Assembly: GCF_000167195.1 (NCBI RefSeq)
Contig: NZ_AADV02000002.1
Span: forward strand, 276,269-340,268
Source of the DNA: Crocosphaera watsonii WH 8501
GTDB lineage: Bacteria > Cyanobacteriota > Cyanobacteriia > Cyanobacteriales > Microcystaceae
Length of the DNA: 64,000 nucleotides
Reading direction: 5' to 3'
Shown one piece after another: positions 55,886-64,000 of the stretch. A program made the position numbers and the translations under genes. Every line of letters starts with the position of its first letter. The stretch's first letter is position 1. Under the pieces are notes generated by a model that saw nothing but the letters and a program-made list of their open reading frames with translations, was not told where the DNA came from and ran no database searches.

Positions 55886-57202
55886 TCATTTTTTCAAGCG
55901 ACAATAAACCGTACTTAACCCCTGAACATTCCCCACATTACCAGGAAATAAAACCACAGGTAAATTAGGAAATAAAGGATGATCTTTTTCGGTTCTTACC
56001 ATTGAACATCCGGCTAAAACTTGTCCTAATAAACGTACCGCTTGCAATTTTAAACCGGTACTTAAAACATCATTAGAGGTAATACCACCTTTACTAATTA
56101 AAAAGCTAATATCACGGGGTAAACCCTGAACCACTTCCATTAATAAAGAAGAAACTGCTATCCCGAAATCCAATCTTTTTTGTACGGTTTCAAAGGTTAA
56201 CTCGTCTCTGCTGGTATAAACTACAGGGGTTTTACCCTGTTCATGAATACTTTTAACTTTTTCTAAAATACTCTTTAATAACTCATCTTTGTTATCAGGA
56301 TTATCTCGTGGTTTTTTAACATCAACTTCTATTCCTACCACATCTGCTTGAGTTAATAAGTCTTGTAATTGTTGGGTTGTTTTCTTAACATGAGAACCCA
56401 CCAAAACAACCCCAGGTTTATCTGTTGGTTTATATTCTGCCATTGCTTCTGCTGCAATGGGTTGTTTTCCTAACTGAGCTAAAGAGGTTAAAATACTAGC
56501 AGCACTACGGAATAAAAACCGTTTACCTGATGCTGCTGCGGTTAATAAGTCTTCAGCAAATTTATCTAAATCTTCTTGTTTTTCTCCGTCAACTACTCCG
56601 CATTTATTTCCTTGTAGCTGCATCAATCTTTCTAAGCTACCTTGTCGAATATCTGTTAATAAAAATCGTTCAACTTCTGTTGTTTTAATTCCTCCTTTGG
56701 TCTTTTCTTCTACATAGTCTGGTAAATAACTATAGTGGTAAGCAAAAACAGAATCTTTAGCAAACTCTGTTTCATGAACTGGTGTTAATGTTCCCTCGAT
56801 GTTTAAATAGTGAACACTGTCAAGGGTTTGTCTTCCTCCTTCAAAAAAGGCAGGAATTAGAAAATGAGCGTCAAAACCACCCAATTCTTCGGCAATAACA
56901 TCGGTTTCTATGGGATAATGACCTCTAAGAGTTGAGTCAGAACGACTGACAATTAAAAAATCTGCTATTTTTTCCGCTTCGATCGCAATTTTGAGATTAT
57001 GACAAACTTCCCTGGTGACTTCTGCTGCCTTTTGGGGAGTTAATGCTCTCGTGTTTGTCAAAACAAAGAAAATAGGGACTTCATCCCTTAACCCTAATCT
57101 TAATGTCTCAACGTCCCACTGCATTAATAATAAACAACTATGTACCGTTTGGGAACCGGTTGGATCATCATCTAAGACTATTATTTTCGGTGTTTGACTC
57201 AT
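55886..57202 (-). CDS. Four-carbon acid sugar kinase family protein (DUF1537)
   Basis: The 438-residue protein has the two-domain layout of the DUF1537 (OtnK/DtnK) kinases: N-terminal IIVLDDDPTGSQTVHSCLLL and SRSDSTLRGHYPIETDVI, C-terminal nucleotide-binding VVLVGSHVKKTTQQLQDL, ISKGGITSNDVL and VVLFPGNVGN. These kinases phosphorylate threonate, erythronate or similar acids. No aldolase or dehydrogenase partner is adjacent, so the substrate is open. Confidence 0.9.
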   Translation of the reverse strand: MSQTPKIIVLDDDPTGSQTVHSCLLLMQWDVETLRLGLRDEVPIFFVLTNTRALTPQKAAEVTREVCHNLKIAIEAEKIADFLIVSRSDSTLRGHYPIETDVIAEELGGFDAHFLIPAFFEGGRQTLDSVHYLNIEGTLTPVHETEFAKDSVFAYHYSYLPDYVEEKTKGGIKTTEVERFLLTDIRQGSLERLMQLQGNKCGVVDGEKQEDLDKFAEDLLTAAASGKRFLFRSAASILTSLAQLGKQPIAAEAMAEYKPTDKPGVVLVGSHVKKTTQQLQDLLTQADVVGIEVDVKKPRDNPDNKDELLKSILEKVKSIHEQGKTPVVYTSRDELTFETVQKRLDFGIAVSSLLMEVVQGLPRDISFLISKGGITSNDVLSTGLKLQAVRLLGQVLAGCSMVRTEKDHPLFPNLPVVLFPGNVGNVQGLSTVYCRLKK

Positions 57203-57315
57203 TCTTTACTAACTGTTATCGCCTTTCCTATTGTCCCATGAATTGTGGCGAAACAGTAAAACCTTTCCATGAATAATTGATAATGAAATATCAATTATCC
57301 ATTATCAATTATCCA

Positions 57316-57669
57316 TTATTTAGCTGTACTAGCTGTTTCTACCACCTTGGCAAAAGCATCAGGGTCAAGAATCGCTAATTGTGCTAACATTTTACGGTTA
57401 ATCTCAATATTAGCCTTTTTCATCTGACCAATTAATTGACTGTAACTCATGCCATTTTGTCTGGCAGCAGCGTTAATACGAGTGATCCATAAGCGACGAA
57501 AATCCCGTTTCCGTTTACGGCGATCGCGGTAAGCATTGCGTAATGCTTTCATCACCTGTTGGTTAGCGGTACGGAATAGACGAGAATGGCTTCCTCTAAA
57601 CCCTTTAGCTAGTTTGAGGATTTTTTTACGACGTTTTCGGGCGACATTGCCCCGTTTTACCCTTGTCAT
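57316..57669 (-). CDS. rplT: 50S ribosomal protein L20
   Basis: The 117-residue basic protein has the L20 pattern: [60 protein letters not shown]. It lies 38 bp after rpmI in the usual rpmI-rplT order. L20 is required early in 50S assembly and in some bacteria represses its own operon; no such site was looked for in detail here. Confidence 0.98.
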   Translation of the reverse strand: MTRVKRGNVARKRRKKILKLAKGFRGSHSRLFRTANQQVMKALRNAYRDRRKRKRDFRRLWITRINAAARQNGMSYSQLIGQMKKANIEINRKMLAQLAILDPDAFAKVVETASTAK

Positions 57670-57707
57670 AGTTACTCTGTTTCTGTGTTAATCTACGTTC
57701 ATTAATT

Positions 57708-57911
57708 TTAGGCGTAAGGCAACATTAAGCGAACATTTGGCTCATCCTGTTCGCTAACTAAGGCTGCATTAGACAAACGACGACGCTTTCTTTCAGCACT
57801 TTTATGATTTAATAAGTGATTTTTGAAAGCTTTTCGCCTAACAATTTTCTTACCGCTTCCTGTTACTCGAAAACGCTTGGCGGCAGCTTTGCGCGTTTTT
57901 AGTTTAGGCAT
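57708..57911 (-). CDS. rpmI: 50S ribosomal protein L35
   Basis: From ATG at 57911 ([18 protein letters not shown], the conserved L35 start; an upstream in-frame extension of eight residues is not expected) the protein has 67 residues and continues [16 protein letters not shown]-like residues. First gene of the rpmI-rplT operon. Confidence 0.97.
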   Translation of the reverse strand: MPKLKTRKAAAKRFRVTGSGKKIVRRKAFKNHLLNHKSAERKRRRLSNAALVSEQDEPNVRLMLPYA

Positions 57912-57986
57912 AATATTGATATAAAGTATAGACACAATTCCCTATCATAGCATAAAATATCTATCAATAACAATATGATGTAACCC

Positions 57987-58016
57987 AAAAAGCCTTCTTG
58001 AAAAAGAAGGCTTTTT
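57987..58016 (-). terminator. Terminator of PEP-CTERM gene
   Basis: A perfect 13-bp stem (AAAAAGCCTTCTT and complement) with a GAAA/TTTC loop and flanking A/T, seven bases beyond the PEP-CTERM stop. It could work on both strands. Confidence 0.9.
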
Positions 58017-58023
58017 CTGATGA

Positions 58024-58833
58024 TTATGAGCTATGGTCATTATTACGTTTAGCCAAAATACCAGCCAATCCTATCATAGCTAATGCTGTTACTGATGTGG
58101 GTTCAGGGATTGAGGTGGGGGTCGCTGTTATATTTTCATCACCTCCACTGCCACTGCCACCAGAACTGCCACTGCCACTGCCACCGGTACCTCCACTGTC
58201 ACTGCTATCAGTACCAGAACTGCCACTGCCACTGCTATCAGTACCAGAACTGCCACTGCCACTGCTATCAGTACCAGAACTGCCACTGCCACCAGAACTG
58301 CCACTGCCACTGCTATCAGTACCAGAACTGCCACTGCCACCAGAACTGCCACTGCCACTGCTATCAGTGCCATTACTGGTTCCTTGTATTGCCGATGCTA
58401 GTGCAAGTAGATCCTCACTATCTTTTAGTATTGAATCAATTGGACTATCATCAGAAACTAATGAATTTATGTCATTTGTTTCTGTTCCATTGCTATCACT
58501 ATCACTATTGTCATCAGTATTCCTACTACTGTTACCAGAAGAATTTCTTGAACCTTGAGAACCAATAAATGAAGATAAAGAACCACCACCACCACCATTA
58601 TTGTTATTGGAACTAGATGAATTTGGATTCCCTCCGTCAGAAAACGGTGAAGACGGGAAAGACATTGATGTAACTCCCGATGAATCGCTCGCATTAGCAT
58701 CGATGTTTGATGAGTCAAAAGGGTTATGCAACAATTGTGCTGAGGCTGGCATAGAGGAAAAAATAACAACTCCAAATGCTATAAGAGATGGAATTGATTT
58801 ACACCTTTCAGGATTTGTTTTTGGGTTGTGCAT
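58024..58833 (-). CDS. PEP-CTERM protein with Ser/Gly repeats
   Basis: The 269-residue protein has a signal peptide (residues ~13-32, VVIFSSMPASAQ), a central low-complexity region of SSGTDSSGSGSSGGSG units (residues ~155-235), and a C-terminal PEP-CTERM sorting signal: IPEPTSVTALAMIGLAGILA then KRNN. PEP-CTERM proteins are exported and processed by exosortase, often in exopolysaccharide or biofilm settings. The repeat DNA reads as long open frames in other frames too, which are artefacts. Confidence 0.88.
   Translation of the reverse strand: MHNPKTNPERCKSIPSLIAFGVVIFSSMPASAQLLHNPFDSSNIDANASDSSGVTSMSFPSSPFSDGGNPNSSSSNNNNGGGGGSLSSFIGSQGSRNSSGNSSRNTDDNSDSDSNGTETNDINSLVSDDSPIDSILKDSEDLLALASAIQGTSNGTDSSGSGSSGGSGSSGTDSSGSGSSGGSGSSGTDSSGSGSSGTDSSGSGSSGTDSSDSGGTGGSGSGSSGGSGSGGDENITATPTSIPEPTSVTALAMIGLAGILAKRNNDHSS
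58150..58370. repeat. Tandem repeats encoding Ser/Gly tract
   Basis: In-frame copies of an ACTGCCACTGCCACTG-like unit alternating with GCTATCAGTACCAGA-like units. Unit number likely differs among strains by slippage; assembly of this tract could be unreliable. Confidence 0.85.
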
Positions 58834-59270
58834 TTTTATAACCTGTTCTATTGCTTAAATGATTTTTAATCAAGCTAAAAATCAGAAGGTATTGGAAAAT
58901 AGATAGGCTTTAGGTAAGTTAATTAATTTGTGGGAATACTTAGGTAATTAATAACTAATAAAAATCATTTTCTATCTTCATTTTATGAGACTAAAAAAGG
59001 ATTGTCTCGTGTTTTTTGAAAAGTGGTTATTTATACAAAAATATAAAGTTACATTACACAAATAATACCTAGAAATACGGCTCTTTTTCAGGGATATCAC
59101 CTATCAAAAAAAATTGTTATTCAATCATGGACAATGAAGAAATAAATAAATAAGCTTATCTAGTGAGGGGTGATCAGTGAAAAAAGTGTCACTCTTCTCC
59201 TTTTCCCTCTAGGGTGGAAACCTTAACATGGGAACAATAACACCCTTATTAGCTAGTCTATGGGTGAAAC
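58834..59270 (+). other. Region upstream of the group II intron
   Basis: About 440 bp without a supported gene; AT rich. It presumably contains the original promoter of the acyl synthetase gene, now separated from its coding sequence by the 2.5-kb intron. A leader for the divergent PEP-CTERM gene also lies here. Confidence 0.4.
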
Positions 59271-61765
59271 GTGCGATTCGTTGGGCTAGAAAGCTTGTAC
59301 TTATTTTAAGTGTGTAGCCCGTTCAGAACCTAGAAATCTGAATAACTGTTGGTTTGTTGGCCAAAGGAGCCACACTCGGAATCAAAAGGAGAAATCCTGA
59401 GAGTGACGACATAACCCTCTGTTTTGAGCTTAGTAAATTCAGGATAGAAGCAGGGTTAAAAGGGGAACCCGTCATGAAACAGCATGATAAGCCGTCCCTC
59501 TAGTCAATCGGTCATGGTTAAGCATTACGTTGAATCATCGACTTGAACCCTCACCATCGGAAAGTAGCCAAAACTGTTTGACAGGCTGCGTTCAAAAAGA
59601 ACAAAGTGAAAAGTGGAAAATTGGTTTCTTTTATCCACACAGATTCCTAAAAGTAACTTGGGGGAAAGATGAAACCTAAAACCGATATACCCAAATCAAC
59701 GGAACGAATTAAGTCCATGATTGCTCTTACCACTGGTCGGTAGGTAAGCAGGAACAAACTTAACCGCAAGGGTCATGGATGTGAGAAGCAATAAGAAGCA
59801 AACGCCTATTTGTAATGAGTATGGATATGCTGACGTATTGCTGGTGGATTAGATGAAATAGTCTCTATTAGAGGTGAATATGTCGAATGCGAGTATAACC
59901 AAGACTACGCCAGAGTGGAACACAATTAACTGGGCAAAAGTCCAGAGAAAGGTGTTTAAGCTTCAAAAAAGAATATTTCAAGCTGTTAAATCAGGTAATA
60001 AAGTTAAAGCTAAAAAGCTTCAGAAGTTACTGTTAAAGTCACATTACGCAAAGCTCTTAGCCATACGCAAAGTGACCCAAGACAACCAAGGCAAGAAAAC
60101 TGCTGGCGTTGATGGGAAAAAGGTATTACGCCCTAACCAAAGATTAAAGTTAGCTAAAGAACTAGCTTTAAAAGGTTACAAAGCAAAGGCACTCAGACGG
60201 GTTTGGATTCCCAAGCCTGGAAGAGATGAAAAACGTGGATTGGGGATACCCACCATGAAAGATAGAGTAATGCAAGCCTTGGTTAAATCAGCCTTAGAGC
60301 CATACTGGGAAGCCCAATTTGAGGGAACATCTTATGGTTTTCGTCCAGGCAAAAGCGCACATGACGCAATTAGCGTGATTTTCAATGCCATCAACAAAAA
60401 GGCAAAATATGTCCTTGATGCCGATATCGCCAAATGTTTCGACAAGATTAACCATGATTACCTACTGTCCAAAGTAGATTGTCCATACAACATCAAAAGA
60501 ATCATAAAACAATGGTTAGAATGCGGTGTTATGGACAACGGTATATTTGAGGAAACCAATTCAGGAACACCTCAAGGTGGTGTAATAAGCCCACTATTGG
60601 CTAATATTGCACTACACGGAATGATAAAAGAAGTAGAAAACCACTTCCCTAGCACAAAGCTTAAGGAAGATGGTACTCGAAAAACTAGGTATAGACATAA
60701 AATTATCCGTTATGCTGATGATTTCGTAGCTTTACATGAAGATTATGACGTTATTCTACAATGTAAAACTCTAATTGCACAATGGTTAGATAAAGTCGGA
60801 CTAAAAATAAAACCATCCAAAACCAGAATCTGCCACACCCTAAAGGATGTAGAAGTTAATGGAAAGATGGAAAATGCAGGGTTCGACTTTCTCTGATTCA
60901 ACATCAGGTCATTCCCCGTTGGGAAACATCACTCTGGTAAAACAGGTGCAAATCCAAATAAAGGGCAAAAATCAAAACTGATTGGATTCAAAACAATAAT
61001 CAAGCCAAGCAAGAAGAAAATACTAGCTCATCATGAGGCAATGAAAGAGGTTATTAAATCTCATAGAACTGCCCCACAAGCAGCATTAATCGCAAGATTA
61101 AATCCCATAATACGAGGATGGTGTAACTACTACCGAACTGTTGTCAGTAAGAAAATATTCACATCCGAGGATTTAACATTATGGAATATGCTTAGAGCCT
61201 GGACAGTAAGCAGGAAAAAGAAAAAGACACCACTGATTAAAGCTCTCAAAAAATATTTCTCACACGGGAAACACGGAAAATGGACTTTCCAAACAGGAAA
61301 AACAGTCCTCTACCACCACGCCGAAACGGAAATTAAGAGACATACACTGGTTAAGCCTGAATCATCACCATTAGACGGAAATTGGACATATGGTCGCAAA
61401 AGACGAGGTACATATACTGGGACACCAACCAGAGTCTCAAAACTCTTAAAGAAACAGAAAGGTATATGCCCTCAATGTAAGCAACACTTCACACCTGAAG
61501 ACTTGATAGAAGTTGACCACATTATCCCTAAATCGAAAGGTGGAAAGGATACCTACAACAATCTACAAGCTCTACATCGTCATTGTCATTATGTCAAAAG
61601 CAAAAATGACTACCTCTATGATTGGCTAGAGAATGGCTATGAATGGAAGGACGATATACTAACAGTACCCATGGCAAGGGTCTAATTGCCGAGAGCCGTA
61701 TGAGGTGAAAATTTCATGTACGGTTCGGACTGGGAGTTGTGGTAAGCGATTACCACTTCGACCCC
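59271..61765 (+). mobile_element. Full-length group II intron
   Basis: The 5' end GTGCGATTCGTT, a ~600-nt structured leader (domain I-III), an ORF, domain V (GAGCCGTATGAGGTG to GTACGGTTC, 61693-61726) and domain VI with CACTTCGACCCC at the 3' end make a complete intron of about 2.5 kb. It sits between an intergenic exon and the start of the acyl synthetase gene, 23 bp before its ATG. Splicing could restore the leader. The intron protein has an internal stop, so mobility needs a helper. The exact 3' end (61764-61766) is approximate. Confidence 0.9.
59880..61685 (+). pseudogene. Intron-encoded reverse transcriptase/maturase with HNH, one in-frame stop
   Basis: From ATG at 59880 (ribosome-binding site AGAGGTG) the frame carries RT domains (TAGVDGKKVLRPN, GIPTMKDRVMQALVKSAL, YGFRPGKSAHDAI, catalytic IIRYADDFVALH), then GFDFL followed by TGA at 60894-60896. 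The same frame continues FNIRSFPVGKHHSGKTG, through the maturase X domain (IIRGWCNYYRTVVSKK) to an HNH endonuclease (CPQCKQHFTPEDLIEVDHI, then LQALHRHCH). In relatives the stop position is glycine (FDFLGFNIR), so one G-to-T change (GGA to TGA) explains it. The RT part alone is 339 residues. Confidence 0.9.
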
Positions 61766-61788
61766 TAATCATTAATGATATCAATACT

Positions 61789-63705
61789 ATGACAACTATT
61801 CCCGAATATACTAATCTAACCGCCTTAAGCGAAGTATGGGCGATCGCAGCCAAAAAATTCCCCGATATCGTAGCATTGCACGATCCCAACAGTAAACCAG
61901 CAGTTAAATTGACCTACGCTGAGTTATACCAAAAATTACAACAATTTGCTGCCGGATTACAAGCTTTAGGAGTGAGCCCAGATGATAAAATTAGCTTAAT
62001 TGCTGATAATAGTCCCCGTTGGTTTATAGCCGATCAAGGATCAATGTTAGCAGGGGCCGCCAACGCCGTGCGATCGGCACAAGCAGATAAAAACGAATTA
62101 GCTTATATTGTCAGAGATAGTGATAGTAGTACCCTAATTGTAGAAAATCAGAAAACCTTAGACAAAATACGCTCTTTTTGTGACGAAATACCCCTACAGT
62201 TAATTATCCTCCTCAGCGACGAAACCCCCAACCGAGACGATCCCATCAAAACCTTAAACTTTTCCCAACTGATGGAACTAGGGGCTAAAAACAGCTTACA
62301 ACCGGTGAAAAAAAATGACACCGATTTAGCCACCTTAATCTATACATCAGGAACCACAGGACAACCAAAAGGTGCCATGTTATCCCATGGTAATCTCTTG
62401 CACCAAGTCAAAAATTTAGATGCTGTGATCCAACCCAAGGTAGGGGATCAGGTACTTAGTATTTTACCATCTTGGCACTCTTACGAACGCAGCGCAGAAT
62501 ATTTTCTGCTCTCCCAAGGATGTACCCTAGTTTACACCAATATCCGCAACTTTAAGACCGATATCAAGCGATTTAAACCCCAACACATGGTGGGGGTTCC
62601 CCGTCTTTGGGACTCTATTTATGAAGGTATACAGAAGCAACTGAGGGAAAAAAGCGACACCCAACAAAAAATAGCCCAGTTTTTCTTCAATATTTCCCAA
62701 AACTTTATCCTTTCTCGACGCATCGCCGACAATATGAGTTTAGAACACTTCGATGCCTCTGCTATAGATAGGTTCATAGCGAAACTTAAAACTATCTTCC
62801 TCGCCCCTTTACACGGTTTAGGGGATAAACTCGTCTATAGCAAGATTCGGGAAGGTTTAGGAGGCAATTTTGAAACATTAATGAGTGGTGGGGGTTCCCT
62901 GGCCAAACATTTAGACGACTTCTACGAGATCATTAACGTCCCGGTTTTAGTGGGTTATGGTCTAACAGAAACTTCCCCGGTTAGTAACGCCCGTACCCAT
63001 AGTCATAACCTACGGGGTTCTTCTGGTCAACCTATTCCCCATACAGAGATCAAGATCGTCGATCTCGATACAGGGGAAGCCGTTTCTCGGGGAAAACGAG
63101 GAGTTGTTCTCATTCGTGGTCCCCAAGTCATGCAAGGATACTACAAGAAACCCGAAGCTACTGCCAAAGCGATCGATCCCGAAGGGTGGTTTAATAGTGG
63201 GGACTTGGGTTGGATCACTCCTATGAATGATTTAGTGATCACCGGACGGGCTAAAGATACCATTGTCTTGAATAACGGGGAAAATATTGAACCCCAACCC
63301 ATCGAAGATGCTTGTGTCAGAAGTCCTTATATTGACCAGATGATGTTAGTGGGACAAGATCAAAAAGCTTTAGGTGCTTTGATTGTACCTAACTTAGACG
63401 CATTACAAACATGGGGCAAAAATCAACAACTTAACCTGACTTTTCCTTCAGAAGATGCCAGCAGAGAAACGATCATTAACAGCGATCTTTATGGAAAACC
63501 TGTTCAAGACTTATTCAAACAAGAATTGAAACGAGAAGTGAAAAATCGCCCAGGATATCGTGCCGATGACCAAATTAAAGTCTTTGAACTGATTTTAGAA
63601 CCCTTTTCCTCTGAAAACGGTATGATGACCCAAACCTTGAAAATAAAACGGCCTATAGTCACTGAACGATATCAGGGTATGATTAACGGGATGTTTGAAT
63701 CGTAG
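61789..63705 (+). CDS. fadD: Long-chain acyl-CoA synthetase / acyl-ACP synthetase
   Basis: AMP-forming ligase that activates free fatty acids; in cyanobacteria the single homolog usually works as acyl-ACP synthetase (Aas) for fatty acid recycling. From ATG at 61789 (MTTIPEYTNLTALSEVW; upstream frame is intron sequence) the protein has 638 residues with the P-loop LIYTSGTTGQPKGAM, YGLTETSPVSNARTH, and ADP/fatty-acid motif WFNSGDLGWITPMNDLVITG, and a C-terminal Lys region GMMTQTLKIKRP. Promoter would lie beyond the intron. Confidence 0.93.
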   Translation: MTTIPEYTNLTALSEVWAIAAKKFPDIVALHDPNSKPAVKLTYAELYQKLQQFAAGLQALGVSPDDKISLIADNSPRWFIADQGSMLAGAANAVRSAQADKNELAYIVRDSDSSTLIVENQKTLDKIRSFCDEIPLQLIILLSDETPNRDDPIKTLNFSQLMELGAKNSLQPVKKNDTDLATLIYTSGTTGQPKGAMLSHGNLLHQVKNLDAVIQPKVGDQVLSILPSWHSYERSAEYFLLSQGCTLVYTNIRNFKTDIKRFKPQHMVGVPRLWDSIYEGIQKQLREKSDTQQKIAQFFFNISQNFILSRRIADNMSLEHFDASAIDRFIAKLKTIFLAPLHGLGDKLVYSKIREGLGGNFETLMSGGGSLAKHLDDFYEIINVPVLVGYGLTETSPVSNARTHSHNLRGSSGQPIPHTEIKIVDLDTGEAVSRGKRGVVLIRGPQVMQGYYKKPEATAKAIDPEGWFNSGDLGWITPMNDLVITGRAKDTIVLNNGENIEPQPIEDACVRSPYIDQMMLVGQDQKALGALIVPNLDALQTWGKNQQLNLTFPSEDASRETIINSDLYGKPVQDLFKQELKREVKNRPGYRADDQIKVFELILEPFSSENGMMTQTLKIKRPIVTERYQGMINGMFES

Positions 63706-63739
63706 TCATTGAAATCAATAGTCAACGGAGAAAATAGTT

Positions 63740-64000
63740 ATGGAAGACGCAAACACCAGTTTATTACTGAAACGCCCGGTTAACTTAAAGGTGATTGTTA
63801 CCACTCGCTGGAAAGAAGAAATGCAGCAACAACTGCAAGCACAAATCGAACAAGTTGACAACCAGATACAACAAATTGAAATGCAAGGACAACGGGCCAT
63901 TGCTGAAATCCAAAAACAAAGTGTATCTCCTCCAGGCCCAGAAACAACCCAACAAATTGATAATATTCAATTACAGGTTAATCAGAAAAAAAGTGAGTTT
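63740..64000 (+). CDS. YlqD-family protein, N-terminal part (runs off window)
   Basis: ATG at 63740 opens MEDANTSLLLKRPVNLKVIV, then TTRWKEEMQQQLQAQIEQVD and a long coiled coil. This matches YlqD-like proteins of cyanobacteria. Gene continues past the window end, 34 bp after the acyl synthetase stop, so probably one operon. Function unknown. Confidence 0.8.
   Translation, partial: MEDANTSLLLKRPVNLKVIVTTRWKEEMQQQLQAQIEQVDNQIQQIEMQGQRAIAEIQKQSVSPPGPETTQQIDNIQLQVNQKKSEF

Noticed and set aside
58083-58568. Long frames antisense and out of frame to the PEP-CTERM gene (His/Cys-rich or Leu/Pro-rich)
   Set aside because: Produced by the triplet-multiple repeat DNA; the minus-strand frame has signal peptide and PEP-CTERM motif.

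Overview
The window looks like chromosomal DNA of a unicellular cyanobacterium, probably of the Crocosphaera/Cyanothece type. The evidence is zeta-carotene desaturase and beta-carotene hydroxylase genes, a ferredoxin-type glutamate synthase, a thylakoid-type thioredoxin, cyanobacteria-specific small families (DUF2839, DUF29, YlqD), many copies of the HIP1-like octamer GCGATCGC, low GC, and a very heavy load of insertion sequences, group II intron pieces and toxin-antitoxin debris. The genus is inferred from this overall character, not from a database match.

Layout. 1-524: edge of an IS5-like transposase. 633-10310: housekeeping block (metK, HAD phosphatase, ligA, Crp-type regulator, M23 peptidase, a BlaI/M56 pair, zds with a lipid-binding-fold partner). 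10330-12502: an unusual insertion sequence with 46-bp inverted ends, a transposase, a divergent 131-aa accessory gene and three copies of the dyad TTAGCG-N9-CGCTAA; its right end cuts off an orange-carotenoid-protein-like gene. 12943-16997: CocE-type hydrolase, YbjN-like protein, TetR regulator, thioredoxin, ferredoxin. 17024-23312: accessory zone with a cobalamin riboswitch followed by a small unknown two-gene operon, an IS that truncates a transglutaminase gene, an operon whose first protein fuses a PD-(D/E)XK nuclease-like domain to a ParA ATPase and whose second is ParB-like, and a decayed antitoxin/PIN-toxin pair. 23345-26013: M20 amidohydrolase, then an IS630-type element sitting in the 5' end of a broken group II intron. 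26404-32060: DUF29 gene and glsF (glutamate synthase). 32117-36362: a toxin-antitoxin graveyard with hicAB, an orphan second hicB, two RelE-like pairs, BrnT and HigA-like stubs, a truncated HNH gene, an 82-bp direct repeat and an 80-bp copy of the glsF 3' end. 36628-49947: glutathione reductase, NUDIX, crtR, a REC-GGDEF-EAL protein, secreted proteins, acetolactate synthase with a zinc ribbon, and a frameshifted transketolase, with IS605/TnpB-like and intron fragments in the gaps. 50279-58833: YihY, murG, a membrane GTPase, a four-carbon sugar-acid kinase, rpmI-rplT, and a Ser/Gly-repeat PEP-CTERM protein. 59271-61765: full-length group II intron whose reverse transcriptase has one in-frame stop, sitting directly upstream of an acyl-CoA/acyl-ACP synthetase. 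63740 to the end: start of a YlqD-family gene.

Themes. Carotenoid genes recur (zds, crtR, the OCP-like stub). Mobile elements have repeatedly broken genes here (OCP-like gene, transglutaminase, BrnT) and have themselves been broken. The best candidates for undescribed biology are the nuclease-ParA/ParB-like operon (20611-22829), the accessory-gene IS with three matching dyads (10330-12502), and the riboswitch-linked unknown operon (17024-18207).
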